DNA of 64,000 bases, from the NCBI RefSeq assembly GCF_041260155.1, contig NC_091929.1, forward strand, positions 32,812,962 to 32,876,961, read 5' to 3'. Within the stretch, counting starts at the first letter, position 1; the number at the start of each line of letters is the position of its first letter. The notes beneath the pieces were generated by a model that worked only from the letters and a program-made list of their open reading frames with translations, searched no databases and was not told the DNA's origin. Positions 27,842-39,423 of the stretch are shown here, in pieces. Both the position numbers and the translations under genes were made by a program. Source of the stretch: Ptychodera flava (taxonomy: Eukaryota; Hemichordata; Enteropneusta; Ptychoderidae).

Positions 27842-28412
27842 TGTTACGTGCAGAGAAAACGAACAAAAGGGTGAACTCAGCAGTTTCCGTTTAAACAAAA
27901 TTTATTACGAAAACAAAACTAATTGCTAAGTTAGGGACAGAGTACAAGCTTTAAAAGTGTACAGACTACTTATCTCAGCTGGGACGGCAAGCTCCAGTCT
28001 CAGAGTTGTAACAGTCAGTTGGATGAATGAACAGTCCTTTGGCTTGCAGGCTTGAAGCTGCACAAAGACCACAGTATAAATCCAGCGTTGACAGTGAAGG
28101 TCTTGAAAAGTCTTGAGAATGACTACTGCTGGAGTTTAGTAACACACAAGAGACACAATCCCAAAAGTCTGACTGGAAGCTGTGCACGTCCCTTTTATAA
28201 AGGCATGTAAGAACAATCTAGAACCTTTTATTGACATGCTAATTACTGTTCTAAAATTATCTCCCTTACACAACTAATCAACTTTCCAGAACATTCCAAA
28301 CATGACTAATTGAATTCAAGGTGTGAGGTCATCAAGGGCAGTGACCTTGGGAATGTTCTAGACTGATTGAACTCAGGTCATGATGAGTGTGGGGGAAATG
28401 ACCTACATAACA
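27842..28412 (-). repeat. 3' LTR of the Gmr1-like element
   Basis: Starts TGTTACG and ends ATAACA on the plus strand. A polypurine tract (AAGAGGGGGTG on the minus strand) abuts it at about 28413-28424. It differs from its partner at about five positions. Confidence 0.93.
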
Positions 28413-31400
28413 CACCCCCTCTTCAAAAAAAGAAAATTTTTCAAAGAAAAATCTTTCTTTTACAAATGTAATCTTGAAAAAGATTTAAGTACTCAAAATT
28501 TTTTTACTCTAAAGTAAAATTTCTTGAAAGTGAACAACAATAAACTCTAAATACGAGAGAGACAGTCTGCAATTAAATTGTCTCTGCCTTTGATATGTCT
28601 AATGTCAAGATTAAACTCCTGTAACATTAAACTCCATCTTAGCAATCTCTGATTTTTGCCTTTAAATTTCTGCAGAAAAACAAGAGGGTTGTGATCAATA
28701 TAAACCACTATTGGCTGATTTGAAGAAGTAACATAAACTTCAAAATGCTGTAAAGCTAATATCAAAGATAAACACTCTTTTTCAATTGTAGAGTAGTTTC
28801 TCTGGGATTGTTAAATTTGCGTGAAAAATAGCAAACAGGATGATCTATACCATGACTATCCTCTTGCAATAAAACAGCACCAGCAGCCGTATCACTAGCA
28901 TCCACAGCTAATTTGAATGGCAAAGTGAAATCTGGTGCAGACAACACTGGAGCACTTTGCTGTATGGCTTTAAGTGTATCAAATGCCTGTTGGCATTGCT
29001 CTGACCAAACAAACTTTACTTTCTTTTAAGTAAGTTAGTCAAAGGCTCAGTAATTGTGGAGAAATTTGGACAGAATTTTCTGTAGTAACCAGCCATACCG
29101 AGAAAGCGCATCAGTTGTCGTTTGCAGTTTGGTATGGGAAAACTTGAAATGGCACTGATTTTGGCATCAACAGGTTTTACCTCACCCTGTCCTACAGTAT
29201 GTCCGAGGTAAGTCACCCTCGCCCAACCAAACTCAGATTTTGCAAGGTTGACAGTCAACATTGCTTTACTCAGTCTCTCAAAGAACTTCCGCATGAGCTT
29301 GATGTGTTCCTCCCAGGTGTCACTATACAGGACGACGTCGTCAACGTAGGCTGCACACCCATCTAGCCCGGATATGACGTCGTTGATCATCCGTTGGAAC
29401 GTTGCCGGAGAGTTCTTCATTCCAAATGGCATCACCTTGTACTGGAACAATCCGTCTGGTGTAACAAAGGCGGATATTTCACGAGCACGATCCGTCAGAG
29501 GGACTTGCCAAAATCCCTTCAGTAGATCAAATTTTGTCACATACTTGGCTTTTCCCACTCGGTCGATGCAATCATCAATCCTCGGGATTGGGAAGTGTCT
29601 GTCTTTGTTAAAGTGTTGACCTTCCTAAAGTCCGTGCACATACGATAACTGTGGTCTGATTTGGGAACAAGTATGCACGGCGAACTCCAGTTACTTTTAC
29701 TGGGTTCAATAAAGTCATTGTCCAGCAGGTATTTGACTTCTTCCTGGAGATATTTCGCTTTTGTTGGATTCAGTCTGTATGGATGCTGTTTTACAGGCTT
29801 ACTGTCCCCAACATCAACGTCGTGATAGATGACGTTTGTCCTCGTTGGAACATCTTGAAACAGGTGTTTATATCATGGAGCAGTTCTTTCACCTGTTGTT
29901 GTTGTTCTGGCTGGAGGTGTGCCAACTTTGTAGACTCCAGCTTCTCCAGGATTTCTGAGTTCTGAAGCTTGACCGAGCCCAGCTTTGAGTTTAGAGTATT
30001 TTCACTCAAGTCAGTTTCAGTATCACTATCTTCATAATGGCCAGAACTGACTGTACTGACAGGCTTTGTTTTAGTAGGATTATCCCTATCCAAATATGGC
30101 TTAAGCATATTTATGTGACATAGCTGTTTTTGTTTTCGCCTGTCAGGTGTTATTATGATGTAATTTAAATCACTCAATTTCTTATCAATTAGGTATGGCC
30201 CAAGTAACGAGCATGGAGTGGTTTGCCAGGAATCGGAAGTAGAACAAGAACTTTTGACCTGGTTCAAACTTCCGTTTTGAGGTGGTTTTTATCATATCTG
30301 GTTTTCATTGACTGCTGAGATGACTCAAGATTTTCTCTGGCTAATTCACATGCTTTAGAGAGTTTTGTACGAAAATCTGACACATATTGCAAAATATTCA
30401 GACAATCATCGTCGTCAGACAGGAATTTCTCTTTAACGAGCTTAAGTGGGCCACGGACTGTATGTCCAAATACAAGCTCAAATGGGCTAAAACCAAGAGA
30501 CTCTGAATTGACTCTCTAACAGCAAAGAGCAGAAAATGAATTCCTTCATCCCACTGCTTCTCTGTGTCAAAACAGTAGGTCCTAATCATGTTTTTCAAAG
30601 TTTGATGAAATCGCTCAAGAGCACCCTGACTTTCTGGATGATAGGCGGATGACCTATACTGTTTAATGCCTAGCTGATCCATTACTTGTTGAAAAATTCC
30701 AGACATAAAGTTGGAGCCTTGATCGGACTGGACACATTTAGGGAGGCCAAATAAAGTGAAAAATTTGACTAAAGCTCTCACTATAGTCTTTGTCTTTATA
30801 TTTCTCAGTGGTATGGCTTCTGGGAACCGAGTTGATGTACACATTATTGTCAGCATGTACTCATTTCCTGATCTTGTTTTTGGTAGGGGCCCAACACAGT
30901 CTATTAGAATCCTACTAAATGGTTCTTGAAATGCAGGAATTGGCTGTAAAGGGCCTTTGGAATGGTCTGATTCGGCTTTCCTACCATTTGACATGTGTGA
31001 CAAGTTTTACAGAAATGTGCTACATCCTGCCTGAGATTAGGCCAATAAAAGTGACTGAGAATTTTATGATAAGTTTTCCTGACTCCTAAGTGACCAGCCC
31101 AGGGCGTTTCATGGGCCAGGCGCAATATTTCAGCACGATAGGGCTTTGGAATCACAATTTGATGTTTTATAGCCCAATCGTCATCAACCAAAACATCTGG
31201 AGGTCTCCATTTACGCATGAGGATACCAGATTTTGTATAATAGGAAACAGAGCTATCTGAAGTTTTACCTCATCATCTACCCTGTCAAACAAAGACAAAA
31301 TATCTGGGTCTTTGTGTTGTTCTGCAATGAGATTTGATCTAGAAAATGTCTGACTTTGGTCAGCAGAAGTTTTACTGGAAGTTTCAAATCCACGAGGGAT

Positions 31401-33405
31401 AACGGAATGATCCGTGTCAAACACCTGACTGAGAAAGGTGTCATTTAAGTCAACATCTGTGACATTATTTTTGAGAGTATTTTCATTCTCAGAAGTTTTC
31501 TTGGACATGGCTCGAGTAATGGCACATGAAGGAAATAAATCGGGTATCTCTTGTTCAATTGGCTCTGGATCCTGATCTAAACTAGGATTATCAGTCACAA
31601 GTGGATTAGTAATGACCTTGTCCCCAGCAAGGTCGTTTCCAAGAAGAAGGTGAATCCCTTCAAAAGGCAAAAAAGGCCTAATACCTAAAGTCACAGGTCC
31701 AGAAACAAAGTCCGAAGACAAATAGACATTATGGAGAGGAACAGGAATGTAGTCATTACAATCTACCCCCTTAATAAGAACTTTAGAACCTGAAAATGAC
31801 TTTTCAGAAAACGGCAGGGTATCTGCCAACAAAAGAGACTGGGAAGCCCCGGTATCTCTTAAAATTTTGACAGGGGTAGCGGAAGAAAAATCACTAGAAA
31901 GTGATATAAAACCATCGTGAATAAATGGTTCGAAAATACCCATAATGCTATCTTGAGAAGAATTGACCTTGACCTCATTAATTGGGGATAAGAGGGGTTT
32001 AACCTCAGACAATGTGTTGCACACATTATTAGACTCTAATTGAGTTGATGAAGAAATAAAGCCGGTGGGCTTAGATCCACTTTGACCACTTTGACCTTCA
32101 CGTTTCTTTTCAATTTGAAACACTCTGACATTAAATGGCCGTCTTTCTTGCAATAATTACAAGAAAGTGAACCGAACTGTTTGTCAGAAGGAGATTGAGA
32201 CCTGGGATCTGATGATGTGGGAGTGTTACTTGAATTTTGTGAACTGTTGTCATTTGATTTTCTACTGTCCTTTGAGAAATTCTTGGATGAAAAGGAGGAG
32301 TTAAATTTACCTGCATTGTTTCTGTATGGAAAGGACTGGGATGGTTTGCTGAGAAATGAAGATTTGTGGGTCAATGAATAATCATCGGCCAAACGTGCAG
32401 CAACCTCCAATGTATCTGCCTTTTGTTCATTGATAAACGTCTTGACGTCACTTCTGATGCACCTTTTAAATTCCTCAATCAAAACAAGTTGTCGTAATTT
32501 GTCATAATTCTGACTGACCTTTTCAGAAGAACACCAACGATCAAACAGTTGTTCTTTTGTTCGAGCAAATTCAACATAAGTTTGATCTTTTACCTTCTCA
32601 CAATCCCTAAATTTCTGACGGTAAGCTTCAGGCACCAATTCATAGCCCTTGAGAATTAATTCCTTCACAGAATCATAATTTGAAGCCTGCTCTACTGACA
32701 ATTGAATGTAAATTTCTCTGGCTTTACCACCAAAGCACTCTGCAAAAGCATAGACCAGGACTCCTTAGGCCAGTTCAGACTCTGAGCAATTTTCTCAAAA
32801 TGAAGGAAATATTTATCAACATCCTTTTCTTGGAAAGGGGGAACTAACCTGAAATGCTTAGTGATGTCAAACTTGTCTGAAGGGAAGAATTTTCCTGACT
32901 GTCCAAGCTCTAAACGTTTCATTTCTAATCTTTCCTGCCTGTCTTTCTCTCTCTGTCTTTCTTCATTTCTAATTGCATTTGTATTTTTTCTTTTTCTAAT
33001 GCCTGTCTCTCTTTTTCCATTTGTAATTCTAGTTTCTTGATCTCCAAATTTGTCTGCATTTCTAATTCTAATTTTCTGAGTTCAGAGGTAGACTCGGGCT
33101 CATAATCTTTCAGGGTGGATTCCTCAAATTGGCCTAAATCAACTAGATGTTTGGCAATACGGTACTGTATTTCCCTCTTGCGCATAGATCTTTTGACTTC
33201 TACTTTAAGGAAATGGCCAGTGCAATGAGGTCGTCTTTTCTGAGGGAATCAAATGTGTCCTGATCAAGGTCATCCATTTCCTCTGGTTTAAATTCCGCCA
33301 TGATTAAATTTCGCTGAGTTCACAGAATACTGTAGTTTTTAAAAAAGGCAGGCAAAATGTTGTCAAACGGCTCAAATATTCGTCTCCCGGACGAGCCCCC
33401 AATTT

Positions 33406-33976
33406 GTTACGTGCAGAGAAAACGAACAAAAGGGTGAACTCAGCAGTTTCCGTTTAAACAAAATTTATTACGAAAACAAAACTAATTGCTAAGTTAGGGA
33501 CAGAGTACAAGCTTTAAAAGTGTACAGACTACTTATCTCAGCTGGGACGGCAAAGCTCCAGTCTCAGAGTTGTAACAGTCAGTTGGATGAATGAACAGTC
33601 CTTTGGCTTGCAGGCTTGAAGCTGCACAAAGACCACAGTATAAATCCAGCGTTGACAGTGAAGGTCTTGAAAAGTCTTGAGAATGACTACTGCTGGAGTT
33701 TAGTAACACACAAGAGACACGATCCCAAAAGTCTGACTGGAAGCTGTGCACGTCCCTTTTATAAAGGCATGTAAGAACAATCTAGAACTTTTATTGACAT
33801 GCTAATTACTGTTCTAAAATTATCTCCCTTACACAACTAATCAACTTTCCAGAACATTCCAAACATGACTAATTGAATTCAAGGTTGTGAGGTCATCAAG
33901 GGCAGTGACCTTGGGAATGTTCTAGACTGATTGAACTCAGGTCATGATGAGTGTGGGGGAAATGACCTACATAACA
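33406..33976 (-). repeat. 5' LTR of the Gmr1-like element
   Basis: The partner LTR. Next to it, at 33386-33402 on the minus strand, is a primer-binding site, TGGGGGCTCGTCCGGGA, complementary to the 3' end of proline tRNA, the same 17 bases as used by murine leukaemia virus. Confidence 0.93.
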
Positions 33977-34182
33977 ACTAGAATTCACTCGTTTATAGGC
34001 GTGTGGCACACTGTGGGCGTGTCTGTGTCTGTATGTGTGTCAATGAGTGTGTCAGGGTTAATATCTTGTATTTCAGCACACTTTACGAAGGAGTACAACG
34101 ACAAAACTAATGAAGATATGAAAAGCTAACCAAGAGTTCATTTTGTCCCTCTTCCCCCACAGGTGTGCAGTCAATTCTGAAA

Positions 34183-35239
34183 ATGTCGGCCGCGTCACCA
34201 CGCCGTCGCCGGGGCAACGGCTCCGTGCAGGAGAAGACCATCTTCGAAGCTTCGGAATTTTTAGAAGAAAGAATCACCAAAATAAGCAGCTCTTGGAACA
34301 ATCTGAAAGCGAACTACGTCCATTTCTCGTCTTCAATTACACTAGCATATCCTCTGTGTAGGTCGGCACACAGTCATGACGGCAGCTTCTCGGAAGTAAA
34401 TTCACTGAAGGATGTGAAAGATTGCTATGAAGCCGTGAAGGCTAAACAGTTCACGGAAAGTGCTTTCGTCATCAATACTTTCCTACACACGCTGAGGGAA
34501 CTCGAGCAACTCTATGACGAAGTGGACAAGTGCCGGCCGACTCTGGTTGCCAATCAGGACAGCAAGAAAGCTCGTCACGTTCGCGAGTTCTGCGTTGGAT
34601 TGGAAGCGTGGAGAAAGATGGTGGAAGGAGGGGAGGTCCCTCAGAGCGTGCACCACGACGTCTTGTCGATAACTCAGGACACAGACATCTTGAGACGTAC
34701 AGGCAGAATTTTCAGTACCATTCCCGTCATGCTGGACCATGCCAACACTCTTGTCAAAATAATGAAGAGTGGCTGGCCCCCGAGGTTGGACAGAAACTTA
34801 CAACGCCCTCGGACTGCGGGGGTACTAACTTCCCCCCGGCTTGGCCGCTCCTCCTCCGTGACCACGATGCAACAGCTCTCGCTTGACGGAAAGAAAGCGC
34901 CAATGATGTGGAGACCCCAGGACGCGGTTGTTCCTGGACAAGCGGCGCGACCATTGATGAAGTCCGGTTCAATGCCTGGTCTTCCGACTATAGGGAGCGG
35001 CGCGGTTGGGTCGTCTTCGAGGAGAGCATCGTTTTCCGACATTGACGACGAAGCTCCCTTATCAAGGTGTTGCAGCCCGTCGTTTAGCTCGTCCAGTGCA
35101 TATGAAACGGGACAGAACTCGCTGTCGCACGTGACCATCACGCAATCCAACGTGACCATCTCGTCTAGCAGCGACAACGAGAGCTCCCAGTGGTCACCCA
35201 TGGACAATTACAAGCGTCCCGTCGTCAGGGAAATCACAG
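34183..35239 (+). CDS. DD2 coding exon 1: N-terminal helical domain and Ser-rich linker
   Basis: First coding exon of a 525-residue protein. The acceptor (CTTCCCCCACAG) ends at 34162 and the ATG at 34183 gives MSAASPRRRRGNG, matching MAAAPRRRR of DD3. The basic start may be a nuclear or lipid-binding signal. Residues ~18-210 form the helical domain, with YVHFSSSITLAYPLC, CRPTLVANQD, KKARHVREFCV and a closing IMKSGWP, all shared with DD3. Residues ~211-300 are a low-complexity Ser/Pro/Arg linker. A conserved block SSSSAYETG is followed by strand-like VTITQSNVTIS (317-327). The donor is G followed by GTGTGT at 35240. No membrane segment or signal peptide is present. I do not recognise the N-terminal domain. 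Confidence 0.9.
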
Positions 35240-35591
35240 GTGTGTGAACAACAATGTCAATTACACATATTGACACTGTAACCGAAAGATGTGGTGCCTG
35301 TCAAATTTCTCTGAATATCAGGCATACAAAGTTAATTCTGCAATACCGTATCCGAAAATAAATTCATGCGAACGTAAAATAGTCTTTCGCTCAATACCAG
35401 TTGAGAGAGTTCACTGCAAAAATGCTAATTTGTAATAATATTTCGCCTTTTTTTACAAATAATACTTAATGATCGATATGTGAGTCGAAGGACAAAGCGT
35501 ATACATATCAAAATAGCATTTATTTTACGTATGTATGTATGTATGTATGTATGTATGTATGTATGTATGTATGTATGTATGTATGTATGTA

Positions 35592-35648
<57 letters not shown>

Positions 35649-35796
35649 ATGTATGTATGTATGTTTCAATGTATGTTTCAATGTATGTTTCAACATATGT
35701 ATACATAACAACGCTCATACACAAATATAGATAGATAGATATAAAATATGCACATCTTAAGTAACATTTTTTTCTCATTTAATAACATCTCTGTAG
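35240..35796. repeat. DD2 intron 1 with (GTAT)n and (GT)n microsatellite
   Basis: GTAT units at about 35528-35600, a GT run to about 35632, and GTAT again to 35665, followed by a TTCAATGTATGT-type variant. The remainder of the intron is unremarkable. Confidence 0.85.
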
Positions 35797-36027
35797 AAGC
35801 ACTTCAATCCAAATTTGACGAAGAGCTGGACAAAGTTACAACTCGACTTGAGAAGAAAATAACCAACGCTACGGAGAGTCTACGAGACGATATTCAGAAC
35901 GACCTCAAGAAACGAGACAAGAGAATCGACAAAATTAAATCAGACGTGGATCAGCTATCTAAGTTCGTCGATGAAAAGTTCGCTGGACTCGACCTCGAAA
36001 TTCTGAGACTGGATACACAGTTAAAAG
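35797..36027 (+). CDS. DD2 coding exon 2: coiled coil
   Basis: A 231-base exon between the acceptor at 35795-35796 and a donor G followed by GTCAGT. It encodes residues 353-429, starting EALQSKFDEELDKVTTRLEK, a highly charged continuous helix with a/d hydrophobics typical of a parallel coiled coil. It differs from DD3 exon 2 at only 10 of 77 residues, and at about 7% of bases over the first ~190, although the flanking exons are only 50-60% alike. The likely role is oligomerisation, possibly between paralogues. Confidence 0.9.
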
Positions 36028-36106
36028 GTCAGTATTTTTTTAAAGTTTATGCGTGTCACACAGATATTACATTAAAGACAGGTAGAGGCGATAGATAAAT
36101 GTAAAT

Positions 36107-36291
36107 ATATAGAAATAGGCGGATAGATAGATAGGTAGATAGAGATAAATATAGATATATAGTAGATATATAGAAATAGAAATTTACAGGTAGATTAGAT
36201 AGATAGATAGATAGATAAATAGATAAATAGATGGATCTATTGAAAATTACAAGTAGATAGATAGAAATATAGGTAGATAGATAGATATGTG

Positions 36292-36372
<81 letters not shown>

Positions 36373-36487
36373 AGAGAGAGAGGAGGATATTATACACATA
36401 CATACATACATACATACATACATACATACATACATACATACATACATACATACATACATACATACATACATACATACATACATACAT
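36107..36487. repeat. Compound microsatellite in DD2 intron 2
   Basis: Degenerate GATA (36107-36290), TA (36291-36310), GA (36310-36381) and CATA (36395-36487) runs in succession. The CATA run ends 35 bases before exon 3. Confidence 0.95.
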
Positions 36488-36522
36488 GTACATTAACCCT
36501 CCTTTACAATGTTTATCCGTAG

Positions 36523-36812
36523 ATTATATCAAACCATTGGATGACAAGCAGATACACATCATTGGTCAATACATTGGTCCACACGTGTACCCTAAGCTTG
36601 CTGCAGAGCTCGGCATCACGCGGACACAGCTGGAATGGATAAATGAGAAATACAAGGACAATGAAGAGGAGGGCGTTGTTGCTCTCCTCCACAAATGGAA
36701 GCGAGGGTCGGACATGCGCAAGGCGACCATAGAGACGATTATCAAAGCCTTGGTGAACATCGGTGAGCGGTCAACAGCTAATCAAGTACTTCGTGCATTT
36801 AAGGAGGAATGA
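36523..36812 (+). CDS. DD2 coding exon 3: Death domain
   Basis: The acceptor TTTATCCGTAG ends at 36522 and the stop TGA is at 36810-36812. It encodes residues 430-525, with the same fold pattern as DD1: IGPHVYPKLAAELGI, QLEWI, LLHKWKR with the conserved Trp, then ATIETIIKALVNIGE and ANQVL. This exon is one full Death domain with a short tail. It is expected to act in the cytoplasm by homotypic binding, while the partner is unknown. The phase-1 junctions on both sides of exon 2 are identical in all three genes. Confidence 0.9.
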
Positions 36813-38368
36813 TTCTTGCACGTTAAGCTGACTATAGACTATTTACGGACAAGTTGCAGCCCTGTGGATTGTTTATTACCTCCAGTACCCAGACTTTTGA
36901 ATTCGCGGCTTTGAATGCACAGTTACTTTTCTGAGAATTTAGGACAAAAGCGGTACGATAAGGCGCTAGAAAACACTTACCCATATGATCGCTCCACTAC
37001 ATTTATTTGCGATAGAGAGTAACCTTTATTCTACTGTTCTTATGACGGTCTTATGAATTCACTTAACGCTGGGTCAAAATTCAGATCACAGTTGTATTGC
37101 CTGGCGGAAAAGACCAGTATGTTATTTTCGTTTCTCAAAAATTTTCAGCATCTAAGAGAATATTACTGCCCGCAAATGCCTTCCAATATTATCCTAGACA
37201 GGACCGCGTTTGTTATTGAGTGAGTGTTATTTATTTTGCCAGTATTTATTCACGTTGCGTGAGAAACTCGCAACGTTCACTCTGACCGTGACTTTTTGAT
37301 AAACTGCGCAGGAAAAAGGTTAATTAAGTTTTATTTGTGCGGATCACATGTACATTAATTTTAGAAAATATCCGTCCATTTATCGGCTGCGATTCACAAT
37401 GTAATGTGTTTTTAGTCTCGATTTTAAACAAAGTGATTGTATATTCTGATTGGCTAACTATCAACCAGTACTACATACATCAGAATGGGTGATTTCTGTA
37501 AGTTAATAGCATCTATGAGTGACGTCACGTTTTTGTGGTTTACAGAGGTGCGCCAAAAACGCGAGCAACTTCATTGCATTTGATCAAAATCTCATTTATT
37601 TTCGAAGACTGGATAGAGATGCTATCCGTGGGTGCTAAAACCATTCTCGGTTTTCGGATACTTTCTAAATTTTACACAACTGATTTCGTTGTAAAGTACT
37701 GCTTCCTGAGAGAAGGAAATCTATCCAAGACAAAATGTTTTGAAGCTGTATTGTGGACTATTTAAAGGCACTACGGTGAACTTTTGCTGTCGTTCAAAGA
37801 AATTTTCTTCTCATCCTCACATATGTTGAAATAGAAATATTGAAAACTCCCATTGCAATGGAATTTGCACCGTTTTGCAGTGTTCTTGTTTACAAAAGAA
37901 TGCCAAACCGGACTAGAATTCAGTTGTCAATGCTGGGAATAAAATTTGACATAACGGATAAACAAGTTGGACTGTGTTGCCATGTTATACACTCAGGATA
38001 TCGACATGGTCTTTGGAGCAGAACACCGAACTGTATTTTACAAGCAAAACTAGAAAATTCATCATGATGTCACTAAAAACTTGGAAATGTTGCTGTCAGC
38101 AGATATACATGCTGAAGACTGTGAATTTTTTTTAAATATTTGAGCCGAGCAACATATGCACTTTGGCAATATTGTCTAAGTTTGTGCACGGCACAGCAAA
38201 TGTGATAGAAAACTTGATTTATGAGCTTGTAATCTGAATCGATTGAACTTGATAATAATTCACGTTGATTTTTAATAAAGTCTGGTTCTGTGATCATTCA
38301 TAAACAGATACAGTTGTAATCGTTTGTGTGCCTTTACAATCACATGCTGAAGATAACGTGATTTCGTA
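36813..38368. other. DD2 3' flank, no supported gene
   Basis: AATAAA near 37938 and 38273 are possible polyadenylation signals. No other coding island is supported. Confidence 0.35.
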
Positions 38369-38586
38369 AACCCTTTGAGCGCCAAAGTCAATTTTGACGC
38401 CTTTACAAAATGTACCCCAGGCAAATTTTTTTCAGAGTTTTGCCAAAATTTTGATGAAAATCTGTAGCCGATGAAATGTGATGTCAATTTGGTCCAAAAT
38501 TATCAAAAAGATTACATAAAAATTCATAAAAAGTGGTAAAATGTTTTTAGGAAAATCTGAGTGGGAAAAATAACAGTACTCAAAAG
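38369..38586 (+). repeat. MITE family 3, copy 1
   Basis: Opens CCCTTTGAGCGCCAAAGTCA and ends AACAGTACTCAAAAG. The body is related, in inverted orientation, to 46978-47186. Confidence 0.55.
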
Positions 38587-38695
38587 CTAGGTCAAAGGGC
38601 AAAGTGGCTGACTTTTGACCTTTGTTGTGATATCTAGAAAACATGGAATATTAGCAAATAGTCGCTTAGTATACAAAATGAGGTTGGTACATAAG

Positions 38696-38910
38696 TAACA
38701 CGATTGTAACTAATTTAGGATAATTGGATGGTGAAGTAATGGCGATTTAATCTACAAATGTTATCTCACCTGCTTTTCTTTTACGTTACACAATTGTTTT
38801 TATGAGTAAATTGTGATATTGCAACATTCAGCTATACGGCACCTAACACTTTCGGGTAATTTGAAAAATGTGAAAATCCCATTATCCTAAATTAGTTTCA
38901 ATCGTGTTAA
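38696..38910. repeat. Foldback repeat of about 215 bases
   Basis: The left arm at 38696-38724 (TAACACGATTGTAACTAATT) is complementary to the right arm at 38881-38910, with one mismatch over about 27 bases. Confidence 0.7.
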
Positions 38911-39354
38911 GTGTGAAAGTTTCAAAAATTACCCTTTGCTAAATGCAAAAATATGCAGATTTCATTTGTGGTGATCTCTTGGCAATTAAAATGGATTTTT
39001 TCTATTCCTACCTGCTTTTAAATGAAAAATAAACATTGCCACAATGTAAGGGAAAGCTGCTATCCTAATCCACATGAAAAGCGCCGCCATGTACAAAAGC
39101 TTGCGTGAGGATCAAAGTTTATGTTCAGCCCTGAGCAAAGAACTTGTGCAAAGAACTTGTGTTTTTTTTGGTACAGACCGTAAAACGTTTTACTGAACAT
39201 ATAATCGTGTCTTATCGCAAGCGGAGTTGAGGTTGTGCACAGTTGACCTGTATTGCAGCACAAGACGTCAAACAACACAATTGAAATATTCAAATAGTTG
39301 AGATGAAACATTATACGGACGGACTGAAGACGAATAAATGATGAATAAAAGAAT

Positions 39355-39423
39355 GTATGTATGAATGAATGAATGAATGAATGAATGAATGAATGAATGA
39401 ATGAATGAATGAATGAATGAATG
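39355..39423. repeat. (TGAA)n microsatellite
   Basis: About 17 TGAA units. Confidence 0.95.

Larger units (their letters stand above)
27842..33976 (-). mobile_element. Gypsy-superfamily LTR retrotransposon, Gmr1-like (broken)
   Basis: A fossil LTR retrotransposon on the minus strand with two 571-base LTRs and 4-bp target duplications (ACTA at 27838-27841 and 33977-33980). In coding order: Gag with a CX2CX4HX4C zinc knuckle (about 33.2-32.0 kb), aspartic protease with a DTGA site (about 32.1-31.2 kb), integrase with an HHCC finger, DDE core and GPY/F tail (about 31.2-30.1 kb), reverse transcriptase with YVDD (about 29.7-29.0 kb) and RNase H (about 28.95-28.55 kb). Integrase before reverse transcriptase is the copia order, yet the reverse transcriptase is Gypsy-type. 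This combination defines the Gmr1 group of deuterostomes. The coding region is broken, with roughly eight breaks. The LTRs are about 99% identical, so insertion was recent. It lies antisense in the presumed 5' intron of DD2. Confidence 0.9.

Noticed and set aside
28013-28187. Open frames inside the two LTRs
   Set aside because: Present in both LTRs, non-coding in this family, and without similarity to any element protein.
34165-34182. Upstream GTG as DD2 start
   Set aside because: It is a non-AUG codon just inside the acceptor. The ATG at 34183 aligns with the DD3 start (both open M, A/S, A, then RRRR).
34530-34886. Overlapping frames on both strands of DD2 exon 1, including a 177-codon antisense frame (34674-35207)
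   Set aside because: Shadows of a GC-richer coding exon; the sense frame is the one conserved in DD1 and DD3.
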